A stretch of 6,956 nucleotides of DNA from Lachnospiraceae bacterium UBA3845 (lineage in GTDB: Bacteria; Bacillota; Clostridia; Lachnospirales; Lachnospiraceae): assembly GCA_002392705.1 (NCBI GenBank), contig DGHP01000143.1, forward strand, positions 640-7,595. Reading direction: 5' to 3'. The notes under the pieces are model-generated. The model ran no database searches and was not told the origin of the DNA. It saw only the letters and a program-made list of their open reading frames with translations. Each line of letters begins with the position of its first letter. Position 1 is the stretch's first letter. Both the position numbers and the translations under genes were made by a program. Positions 1-5,161 of this stretch are shown one piece after another.

Positions 1-260
1 ATCAGGGCAATCAGAAAACTGTTTCTGAGGGAGAACAGGAAATCCTTGTCCGTAAAGTTCTCAAGCCAGGGCGAAACAGTGAAATTGTGCGGATAATAGG
101 TGACGATCTTTCCGAAAGACTCCGCGTCCGACTTGAAGGACATGCAGACCAGCCAGTAGAGCGGAAACAGAAAAACGATCGCGATCAGCAGCGCTATGAT
201 GGAGAGGATCAGATTCTTTCTGGCCTCTTTGGAGGTACGGAAGCTAATTTTTTCAGTCAT
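1..260 (-). CDS. Carbohydrate ABC transporter permease, MalG-type (N-terminal part; runs off the left edge)
   Basis: This is the second inner-membrane permease of a CUT1-type sugar importer, and only about 86 residues are in the window. The start is taken as the ATG at 260-258. A GGGAGG at 275-270 lies 9 nt upstream, whereas the in-frame ATG at 269 directly abuts that site and is too close. A basic N-terminus is followed by a hydrophobic segment at about residues 17-40. That segment ends in FPLYWLVCMSFKSD, a signature of MalG-type permeases (FPLYW..V.SFK), and is followed by the external loop and an LRNSFLIAL stretch that begins the next membrane segment. The EAA loop is beyond the edge. The start lies 1 nt after the stop of the upstream permease gene, so the two are surely cotranscribed and probably translationally coupled. 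The substrate cannot be read from the sequence. Confidence 0.93.
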   Translation of the reverse strand, partial: MTEKISFRTSKEARKNLILSIIALLIAIVFLFPLYWLVCMSFKSDAESFGKIVTYYPHNFTVSPWLENFTDKDFLFSLRNSFLIAL

Positions 261-261
261 A

Positions 262-1149
262 TCAGTCATCCTCCCTTGCAATCATGCGCAGGTAGAAAAG
301 CCCTACGATAAAGAGGCAGCAGAACAGGATGATCGCCGAAGCGGATCCTTTGGAAAATTCATACTGCGTGAACGACAGCTGATAGGAGTAGGTGCCAAGC
401 ACGTCCGTGGCGTTCAGCGGTCCTCCGCTGGTCATGACAAACTGCAGGTCGAAGGCTTTGAAGGTGTAGATGAAGCCGAGCATCAGAACGGCGGTGATCG
501 CCGGTTTTACCAGCGGGAGCGTGATATAGATGAACTTCTGGAACTTGCTGGCGCCGTCCACCTCGGCGCTCTCATAGATATCCTGTGAGATGCCCGTCAG
601 TCCGGAAGTCAGCAGCAGCATATTGAAGGGTATGCCGACCCAGCAGTTCATGAATATGACCGCCGCCATCGCGGTTCCGCCTGACAGCAGCCACTCCACG
701 GGCGATTTTATGAGGTGCATTTTCATCAGCAGGTCATTAAAGACGCCGCTGGATACGTCGAACATGTTTTTACCAAGAAGAGCCGTAACAGACATGGGCA
801 TCATGTAGGCAACCAGCACCAGGCCGCGGATCGGTCCCGCAAGGCTGAACTTCTGGGAGAAAAACAGCGCGAAGATAAAACCGATCGTAAACTGGAAAAA
901 CAGGCAGCCAAAAGTAAATACCAGCGTGTTGCGGAAAATCTTCCGGAAGGTCGGATCCGCGATCAGCATCTTGAAATTTTCAAGCCCGACAAAGACGTCC
1001 GTATGGGAAGCAAAGGTCTTTACATTGACGTTGCGCAGGGCAAGAACCACGTTATAAATAAGCGGATACCCCAGAATAACAAGGATGTAGATGAAACCGG
1101 GAAGGATAAAAATATAGCCTTCCAGTTTTTTCTTGGTTGCTATTTTCAT
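262..1149 (-). CDS. Carbohydrate ABC transporter permease, MalF/UgpA-type
   Basis: This integral membrane protein of 295 aa forms the translocation path of a CUT1 sugar importer together with the MalG-type partner encoded just downstream. It lacks the long MalF periplasmic insertion and so resembles the shorter Gram-positive MsmF/UgpA forms. About six membrane segments are visible, near residues 12-35, 73-97, 108-127, 157-181, 214-234 and 270-290. The cytoplasmic EAA loop that docks on the ATPase is at residues 193-212, with E193, A195, D198, G199 and the closing I..LP all present. Other typical features are LPGFIYILVILGYPLIY near the N-terminus and TSGGP at 240-244. AAGGAGG at 1161-1155 lies 5 nt before the ATG. 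The gene is separated from the binding-protein gene by 194 nt containing a strong stem-loop. No ATPase gene is in view; such systems often share a single MsmK-type ATPase encoded elsewhere. Confidence 0.95.
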   Translation of the reverse strand: MKIATKKKLEGYIFILPGFIYILVILGYPLIYNVVLALRNVNVKTFASHTDVFVGLENFKMLIADPTFRKIFRNTLVFTFGCLFFQFTIGFIFALFFSQKFSLAGPIRGLVLVAYMMPMSVTALLGKNMFDVSSGVFNDLLMKMHLIKSPVEWLLSGGTAMAAVIFMNCWVGIPFNMLLLTSGLTGISQDIYESAEVDGASKFQKFIYITLPLVKPAITAVLMLGFIYTFKAFDLQFVMTSGGPLNATDVLGTYSYQLSFTQYEFSKGSASAIILFCCLFIVGLFYLRMIAREDD

Positions 1150-1274
1150 GGAAGCCTCCTTCTTTCTCTCCTCGCAGCGGTTCTGACGGACGCATAAGAG
1201 ACGCGTTTTTACAGGCGTGACAGCCGTTTACCGGCTTATCGCTCAATCGGAAAAGTGTTTTTTTGCCTATATAG

Positions 1275-1312
1275 CAGGAGGACTGGTGCCAGCCGGCACC
1301 AGCCCCCTTTTT
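1275..1312. repeat. Strong stem-loop between binding-protein and permease genes
   Basis: CTGGTGCC at 1283-1290 and GGCACCAG at 1295-1302 form a perfect 8-bp stem with a 4-nt loop. Outside it, further G-C pairs interrupted by A/C mismatches are possible. The T-run (CCCCCTTTTT, 1303-1312) is on the plus-strand side, where no gene needs a terminator. In the direction of the sugar operon (minus) the hairpin is preceded by A's and followed by TCCTCCTGC, so it is not a classical intrinsic terminator there. The likely role is protection of the 3' end of the binding-protein mRNA, or partial termination, giving more binding protein than permease. That role is an inference from other importer operons. 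Confidence 0.6.
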
Positions 1313-1343
1313 ATCGTCTGTTATGCTGTTATACAGCTGCCGC

Positions 1344-2621
1344 TTACGGAAGCGGAGTCTCCGCAAGGATCGGATCGATCACTGCCGCTGCGTCTGCCGC
1401 TGCCGTAGCCGCGTCCTTCTCGCCAAGGATGACAGCCTGCTCTGCGGTGTAAAGAGCCTCGGAGATGGTCGGCCACTGCGGATGCGGGCCTCTCGGCACT
1501 GCAAAGTTCATGGACTCGTTGAATACCGCGTATCTTTCATCTGCGGTCCAGAAATCCTTCAGGCCGACTGCGTCGCCGCGGACCGGAAGCTTGCCGGCCT
1601 TCTCGCACCAGTCAGCGTTGTTCTCAGCTGTCTGCATGAACTCCAGGAAGGCGACGCAGGCATCTCTGTGAGAAGCGCCTGTGCAGACACCGAAGTTCTC
1701 GCCGCCGATAACGGAAGCCTGTGCGCCGTTGGCACTCTTCGGCATCGGAACATATGCGTATTCCCAGGTGATGGTATCCTTCAGGGAATCATCCAGGTTC
1801 TGGGCGATCTGCCATGTACCGGACTCAAGCATCGCTGCCTTCTCTGCAGCCCATGCGTTCAGAGCGTCGCCCTGGCCCCAGTTGACAGCTTCTTTGCTCA
1901 TCCAGCCCTTTGCGATCAGGTCGCCGATGATCTGGAAGGATTCAATACTTTCTGCGCTGTCGATATCGCCGACGGAACCACCGGTGGTATACAGCCACGG
2001 AATGAACTGGAATGTGCCTTCCTCATTGGAAACAGCGCACATCGCAAAGCCATAGACGCCCTCATCCGGATTGCTGGTCGCTTCGCAGGCAGCCAGGAAC
2101 TCTTCCATGGTTTCGGGAGCTTTCTCGATTCCCGCAGCCTTCAGCATATCCATGTTGCAGAGGATCGCAAGGCAGTTGGAGTTGTTCGGAAGACCATGGA
2201 GACGGCCTTCGGAGTCACGGCAGCTGTTGAGCGGTCCTTCATAGAAATTATCCAGCTCGCCCCATGCTTCGAGATCGTCCGTGATGTCATCGAACACGCC
2301 CAGGGAAATGTAGGAAGCCATATCCGGTGAGTCAACCATGCCGATGTCCGGAAGCTCTCCGGAAACAGCGCCGATGGTGTACTGTTTCATCAGCTCTTCA
2401 CGAGATACGAAAGTAGCGGTGATGTAAATCTCATCCTGCATGGCATTGTAATCTTTGCAGAGAGCGTTCAGAGCATCTGCCTCACCCTCAAAATAATGCC
2501 AGATCTCAATCGGATCGCCGCCGTTGTCCGGTCCGAAAATGTCCTCGCTTGCATAAGCCGCAAGGCCCATGGACAGCGCTGCCGCCGCGCAGACAGCAAG
2601 CATGGTCAGTCTTTTTTTCAT
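1344..2621 (-). CDS. Extracellular solute-binding protein of a sugar ABC importer (family 1)
   Basis: This 425-aa protein captures a sugar or oligosaccharide outside the cell and delivers it to the two downstream permeases. Its length and layout fit family 1 binding proteins. Recognisable segments are an early beta strand PIEIWHYFEGEADAL at 37-51, SGELPDIGMVDSPDMASYISLG at 87-108 (the 'PDI' strand), W209-YTTGG-215, GGENFGV at 306-312, KLPVRGD at 344-350, and PHPQWPTISEAL near 379-390. The N-terminus is a signal peptide with a cut expected at AYA|SED (after residue 24). The only cysteine in it, C11, sits in LAVC, which is not a lipobox, so this looks like a secreted protein and not a lipoprotein. 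The mature part has nine cysteines. AAGGAGG at 2636-2630 is 8 nt before the ATG. It is the first gene of the operon, with its own promoter. Confidence 0.94.
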   Translation of the reverse strand: MKKRLTMLAVCAAAALSMGLAAYASEDIFGPDNGGDPIEIWHYFEGEADALNALCKDYNAMQDEIYITATFVSREELMKQYTIGAVSGELPDIGMVDSPDMASYISLGVFDDITDDLEAWGELDNFYEGPLNSCRDSEGRLHGLPNNSNCLAILCNMDMLKAAGIEKAPETMEEFLAACEATSNPDEGVYGFAMCAVSNEEGTFQFIPWLYTTGGSVGDIDSAESIESFQIIGDLIAKGWMSKEAVNWGQGDALNAWAAEKAAMLESGTWQIAQNLDDSLKDTITWEYAYVPMPKSANGAQASVIGGENFGVCTGASHRDACVAFLEFMQTAENNADWCEKAGKLPVRGDAVGLKDFWTADERYAVFNESMNFAVPRGPHPQWPTISEALYTAEQAVILGEKDAATAAADAAAVIDPILAETPLP

Positions 2622-2710
2622 GTACGTATCCTCCTTTTTTGTGCCGGCATCTTCCTTTCAGCCCGGCCGGCGGATGCCCCGGGTATCCCCTTCGCCGACC
2701 TTCATAATAT
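2622..2710 (-). promoter_or_regulatory. GC-rich, foldable 5' leader of the sugar operon
   Basis: The transcript from the promoter at 2745-2717 would carry a leader of about 88 nt before the binding-protein ATG. It is GC-rich although the DNA around the promoter is AT-rich. Two mutually exclusive stems can be drawn: GGCATC (2646-2651) with GATGCC (2673-2678), or GCCGGC (2643-2648) with GCCGGC (2666-2671). The ribosome binding site at 2636-2630 lies just 3' of both. I recognise no named riboswitch in it. Any role in control is inference. Confidence 0.3.
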
Positions 2711-2716
2711 ACAAAC

Positions 2717-2745
2717 ATTATAGAATATTTTTTTGTGCAAATCAA
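2717..2745 (-). promoter_or_regulatory. Sigma-A type promoter of the sugar ABC operon
   Basis: Reading on the minus strand, TTGATT (2745-2740) is followed by a 17-bp spacer and then a perfect TATAAT (2722-2717). The -35 box matches consensus at four of six positions, and the spacing is optimal. The expected RNA start is near 2710. The position, about 90 bp before the binding-protein start codon, and the AT-rich surroundings support it as the operon promoter. Confidence 0.8.
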
Positions 2746-2796
2746 CAGGGATCTTGTGTTTTATTCTGAAAAAGTATGGTGAAATAGTTGTAAAAA

Positions 2797-2842
2797 CAGA
2801 ACAAATTTATTTAAAACCAGTACAAATTTCAGATACGCATTT
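2797..2842. promoter_or_regulatory. Operator-like direct repeats upstream of the sugar promoter
   Basis: CAGAACAAATTT at 2797-2808 and CAGTACAAATTT at 2818-2829 differ at one of 12 positions and start 21 bp apart, two turns of the helix. A degenerate third copy, CAGATACGCATTT, follows at once at 2830-2842. Relative to the predicted RNA start near 2710 they lie at roughly -87 to -132. Direct repeats with a 21-bp period upstream of -35 are typical of sites for AraC-type activators, including the DNA-binding domains of YesN-like response regulators that often govern CUT1 sugar operons. No such regulator gene is in the window, so the assignment is an inference. Confidence 0.45.
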
Positions 2843-2951
2843 CGTTTATTTTACAACGCGGATGGTTCTGACCACCCCGCCTGTTCCATTGATGGCAGCT
2901 GTTTCCTTAGAATAGTGATGATACGGTGACAGCAGTGCCGACCGCTTTTGG

Positions 2952-2975
2952 AAAACCGCAGGGGCTTTTCAAGCC
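2952..2975 (-). terminator. Possible weak terminator of the nuclease gene
   Basis: On the minus strand, about 20 nt after the nuclease stop codon, GGCTT-GAA-AAGCC (2975-2963) can form a short 5-bp stem. A run of four T's (2955-2952) follows 7 nt later. The stem is short and the T-run weak, so this is only a candidate. The start of a separate promoter at 2745 makes termination somewhere in this trailer plausible. Confidence 0.25.
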
Positions 2976-2996
2976 GCCCGGCTCAAACCGGCCATG

Positions 2997-3773
2997 TCAT
3001 TCCGGATTTTCCCGGGCCGCATGGCTGATTCCGGTCATATAATCAAGAACAACGCCGGGCTGCACGTTGTAGACAAATACATGAAAACAGATTCCGGATC
3101 CCCCGTCTTCCACCGAATAAGCCTCCATTTCCACCCCTCTGGCCAGAAGCTCCATCCCTTTAAAATACGGGGTCACCCGATAAAGCACATGATTGCCCGT
3201 CCGGTACAGATAATGTATTACCTGCTCTTCCCAGGAGTACATTACCGCCGCGTTCATATAACGGGTCCCGGTGATCAGGTTCTTTTCATTGTCATTCTGT
3301 CCGGTAAAGGCGTAGGCGATCAGATGACAGCGATTATACAGATAGGGCGGATCTGCATCCACGATGCCGGGGTATTTTTTCTGCTCCCATCCGGACGGCC
3401 GCACATTCCCGATCTCGCCCCGCTCCTGCAGCGGCATCATGGACCGGTGCAGCAGCGCCGCCGCTGTCCCGCAGCGGCCCAGAATGTCCAGGCTGCTGTA
3501 GTATTCTCCGGTAAAGCCGGTAAGGTCCTCCGCTGTAAAAGAGGGGGAATTTCCGTTCAGGACGATTACATCCTCCCCGGAATAATCCGGAATCTGCTGC
3601 GGATCTGCCTGCACAATGCTCTCTGAGACAAGTCCGGCAAGTTTTGCCGCCTCTCCCCTCTGCGCCTGCTCCTGAAAGATGCGGTAAGCGGACGGCACAG
3701 TAAGCGCCATACACAGGACGGCCAGGACATACAGCGGCCAGCGCCTTCTTCTTTTCCTGTATTTTCTCTGCAT
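2997..3773 (-). CDS. DNA/RNA non-specific endonuclease (EndA/NucA-like), membrane-anchored or secreted
   Basis: This is a 258-aa extracellular nuclease that would cut DNA or RNA without sequence preference. A very basic start (eight K/R in the first eleven residues) leads into one hydrophobic segment at about 12-30, which is a signal anchor or signal peptide. The catalytic beta-beta-alpha metal motif is at 147-150 as NRCH in place of the classical DRGH. H150 is the expected general base, and the stretch N165 to N174 (KNLITGTRYMN) should supply the metal-binding Asn. The family-typical tail TGNHVLYRVTP (192-202), VEMEAYSVED and YNVQPGVVLDY (235-245) is intact. From memory, NRCH is common in clostridial members of this family. 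AGGAGG at 3790-3785 is 11 nt before the ATG, a slightly long spacing. It is a single gene, 127 nt after azlD. A role in nutrient scavenging or DNA uptake is possible, but no competence genes are nearby. Confidence 0.9.
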   Translation of the reverse strand: MQRKYRKRRRRWPLYVLAVLCMALTVPSAYRIFQEQAQRGEAAKLAGLVSESIVQADPQQIPDYSGEDVIVLNGNSPSFTAEDLTGFTGEYYSSLDILGRCGTAAALLHRSMMPLQERGEIGNVRPSGWEQKKYPGIVDADPPYLYNRCHLIAYAFTGQNDNEKNLITGTRYMNAAVMYSWEEQVIHYLYRTGNHVLYRVTPYFKGMELLARGVEMEAYSVEDGGSGICFHVFVYNVQPGVVLDYMTGISHAARENPE

Positions 3774-3825
3774 GGCGGAACGCGCCTCCTTCTCTCTGAT
3801 CTGCTCTCACATGCCGGAACCCGGA

Positions 3826-3905
3826 CATAGTCCGCCTTGCCGCTCCCGAAACCGTCCCGCTTCTGTACGGAGATCCAGCATTCGAAAACCGGAAAGCGGA
3901 CTATG
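3826..3905. repeat. Inverted repeats between azlD and the nuclease gene
   Basis: CATAGTCCGC (3826-3835) and GCGGACTATG (3896-3905) are perfect 10-bp inverted copies 60 bp apart, and the right arm contains the azlD stop codon. The left arm also belongs to a small palindrome, CGGAC-ATA-GTCCG (3822-3834). They could fold as a long-looped hairpin at the end of the azlCD message. No T-run follows, so this is not a standard terminator. No clear promoter for the nuclease gene is visible in these 127 nt. Confidence 0.4.
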
Positions 3906-4224
3906 CGAAAACCAGCTGCAGCAGGATCATGTACAGAACCGTTCCTCCCAGAATAGAAAGCAGAGTATTCCTCTTCCAGACATGGAGCAGGACAACAAAA
4001 GCGCAGGAGACCATCTCCGGAATCCCATGCGGGCTGCTCAGCAGTTTTACACCTTTCAGGCAGTAAACAACCAGCATGCCGATCACGGCGGAAGGCAGCA
4101 GCGAACTGAGTTTTGTCACAATCGCCGGCAGCTCGCGGTCCTGAGGAAAAAGCAGAAAAGGCGCAAAGCGGATCAGGGCCGTCACCAGCGCAATAACCGC
4201 AACGATAAGCGCGGAGTGCATCAT
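3901..4224 (-). CDS. azlD: AzlD family protein, branched-chain amino acid transport
   Basis: This 107-aa membrane protein is the small partner of AzlC. Together they export branched-chain amino acids, or their analogues such as 4-azaleucine, across the cytoplasmic membrane. The order AzlC-AzlD, the size of just over 100 aa, about four hydrophobic segments (near 4-22, 40-58, 66-83 and 86-106) and the motif ALIRFAPFLLF at 16-26 all fit; the TxxxR.xP/F pattern is typical of AzlD. The start ATG (4224-4222) overlaps the azlC stop codon as ATGA. AGGAGG at 4237-4232, inside the last azlC codons, lies 7 nt upstream, which indicates translational coupling. A second ATG directly after the first (4221) is possible but would leave a longer spacing. 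Substrate range is known for the family and not from this sequence. Confidence 0.93.
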   Translation of the reverse strand: MMHSALIVAVIALVTALIRFAPFLLFPQDRELPAIVTKLSSLLPSAVIGMLVVYCLKGVKLLSSPHGIPEMVSCAFVVLLHVWKRNTLLSILGGTVLYMILLQLVFA

Positions 4225-4949
4225 CTCTCTTCCTCCTCTCTGCCGGCTGCGGGGGCATCTGTTTCCGCCGTCTTTTCCCTCTTCATCTGCAGAAGACCGT
4301 AAACCGTCAGAACTACGCTGATCAGCAGCATGGCCGGGATCAGGAAGGCATCCGGGCCAAACAGGATCAGGGACAGAACTGTGGCAAGAACACCCGTGAC
4401 AGCCGGAAAATAATCCTCCGCCGCGAGAAGCTGCTCCAGAAATATGGTTACAAACAAGGCTGTCATGGCAAAATCAATTCCGGTTGTGTCAAAGGTCAGA
4501 GCCGCCCCGATCAGGCCGCCGATCGTGCTGCCGGCTACCCAGTAGCAATGATCAAAAAGCGAGAGCAGGAAATAATACAGATGCTCGTCTGTTCCTTCCG
4601 GCGCCCCATTCACAACCAGGGCATAGGTCTCGTCCGTCAGCGAAAAGATCAGATACGGCCGGTATTTCCCCGTCCCGCCGTATTTTTTCAGCATACTGAT
4701 CCCGTAAAAGAGATGACGCAGGTTCACCATGAAGGTCATAAGCGCAGTGGAAATCAGCGAAGCGCCTCCCGTAAGGAGGCTGATTGCGACATATTGCATG
4801 GAGCCCGCATAAATAAACAGACTCATCGCAAAGGCCCACACAAATGAATAGCCTTTGTCGCTCAGAAGAACGCCAAACGCTGAACCCAGTACAAAATAGC
4901 CCGCCATGACGGGCAGTGATGCCGTAAAAGCTTTTTTTGCCGTATCCAA
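4221..4949 (-). CDS. azlC: AzlC family branched-chain amino acid exporter subunit
   Basis: This 242-aa integral membrane protein is the large subunit of the AzlCD exporter. Family hallmarks in order are LPVMAGYFVLGSAFGVLLSDKG at 12-33, AGSMQYVAISLL at 48-59, VNLRHLFYG at 75-83, LTDETYAL at 104-111 and DFAMTALFV at 159-167. About six or seven hydrophobic segments can be seen, and a charged EEEER tail ends the protein. The start is the TTG at 4949-4947: AGGAG lies 10 nt upstream, no ATG or GTG fits in the same frame nearby, and the N-terminus then begins at the normal family position. The gene lies 209 nt after the PAP2 gene in the same direction, with a candidate promoter between, and overlaps azlD by 4 nt. 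In Bacillus subtilis azlCD is under Lrp-type control; nothing in this window shows such a regulator. Confidence 0.93.
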   Translation of the reverse strand: MDTAKKAFTASLPVMAGYFVLGSAFGVLLSDKGYSFVWAFAMSLFIYAGSMQYVAISLLTGGASLISTALMTFMVNLRHLFYGISMLKKYGGTGKYRPYLIFSLTDETYALVVNGAPEGTDEHLYYFLLSLFDHCYWVAGSTIGGLIGAALTFDTTGIDFAMTALFVTIFLEQLLAAEDYFPAVTGVLATVLSLILFGPDAFLIPAMLLISVVLTVYGLLQMKREKTAETDAPAAGREEEER

Positions 4950-4977
4950 AATCCTGAAACTCCTATAAATCCTTTCC

Positions 4978-5020
4978 GCCGCTGTTTACACGCGGCATAA
5001 GCCCTTCCGCTGCTGAAGGA
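4978..5020 (-). other. Two short stem-loops in the azlC leader
   Basis: Between the candidate promoter and the azlC ribosome binding site, GCCGC (4978-4982) pairs with GCGGC (4992-4996) around a 9-nt loop that contains the palindrome TGTTTACA. Upstream of this, CCTTC and GAAGG flank AGCAGCG (about 5004-5020 on the minus strand). They could be leader hairpins or an operator. There is no T-box sequence and no run of T's that would make a clear attenuator. Confidence 0.3.
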
Positions 5021-5052
5021 TGCCGGTTCTGTATGCCGTCTGCCGGTCCTGT
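5021..5052. repeat. Short 12-bp direct repeat, 20-bp period
   Basis: TGCCGGTTCTGT (5021-5032) recurs as TGCCGGTCCTGT (5041-5052), with one mismatch in 12. The repeats overlap the candidate azlC promoter, the right copy covering part of the -35 box and the left copy the -10 box. They may be binding sites or simply further local duplication next to the 52-bp repeat. Confidence 0.5.
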
Positions 5053-5055
5053 CAA
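5028..5055 (-). promoter_or_regulatory. Candidate promoter for azlCD
   Basis: On the minus strand a perfect TTGACA (5055-5050) is followed, after 16 bp, by TACAGA (5033-5028). This -10 box matches the consensus at only three of six positions. It lies directly after the duplicated PAP2 trailer and would give a leader of about 70 nt before azlC. The alternative is that azlCD is read through from the PAP2 gene. Confidence 0.35.
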
Positions 5056-5057
5056 TT

Positions 5058-5161
5058 CCTCCGTACACTGTCTTTTTCTGCAGAACCTTTCAGCTGCACT
5101 TTACAGTCAGCCTCCGTACACTGTCTTTCTCTGCAGAAACCGTCAGCTGCGCTTACGGTCA
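5058..5161. repeat. Tandem duplication (~52 bp) of the PAP2 stop codon and 3' trailer
   Basis: Two adjacent units, 5111-5161 (51 bp) and 5058-5109 (52 bp), are separated by one base. Read on the minus strand each begins with TGAC and ends with GACAGTGTACGGAGG. By eye they differ by six substitutions and one single-base gap (about 87% identity). The last 18 bp on the minus strand (AAAGACAGTGTACGGAGG) are identical. The first unit opens with the TGA stop codon of the PAP2 gene, so the second carries a copy of that stop and trailer. Each unit also contains CAGCTG and CTGCAG palindromes. Confidence 0.85.
5134..5158 (-). terminator. Possible weak terminator after the PAP2 gene
   Basis: Directly after the PAP2 stop codon, CCGTAAGC and GCTGACGG (5158-5140, minus strand) can pair around a GCA loop with one A/G mismatch, followed by TTTCTG. 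The stem is moderate and the T-run is only three bases, so termination would be partial at best. The second repeat unit has mutated bases that break this stem. Confidence 0.25.

Larger units (their letters stand above)
2622..2996. other. 375-bp intergenic region between nuclease and sugar operon
   Basis: I see no credible gene here. From left to right it holds the operon leader, the promoter, the direct repeats in an AT-rich block up to about 2860, and then GC-richer DNA with inverted repeats that is the 3' trailer of the nuclease gene. A 60-codon plus-strand frame at 2733-2915 has no ribosome binding site and crosses the promoter and the direct repeats, so it is not called. Confidence 0.7.

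Noticed and set aside
1283..1312. Plus-strand intrinsic terminator
   Set aside because: The shape and T-run would fit, but no plus-strand gene lies upstream, so it is reported only as an intercistronic hairpin.
1323..2330. A 335-codon open frame on the plus strand
   Set aside because: It lies wholly antisense to the binding-protein gene, has no ribosome binding site or recognisable protein features, and is the usual shadow of a GC-rich gene.
2700..2860. CcpA (cre) site in front of the sugar operon
   Set aside because: No stretch fits the TGWNANCGNTNWCA pattern acceptably.
2733..2915. A 60-codon plus-strand frame in the intergenic region
   Set aside because: It has no ribosome binding site, and its DNA is already explained by the sugar promoter and direct repeats.
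2994..3626. A 210-codon open frame on the plus strand
   Set aside because: It is antisense to the nuclease gene, which has clear family motifs, and its own translation shows no domain or signal.
5021..5161. CRISPR-like array
   Set aside because: There are only two copies of each repeat, they are imperfect and adjacent, with no spacers and no cas genes.
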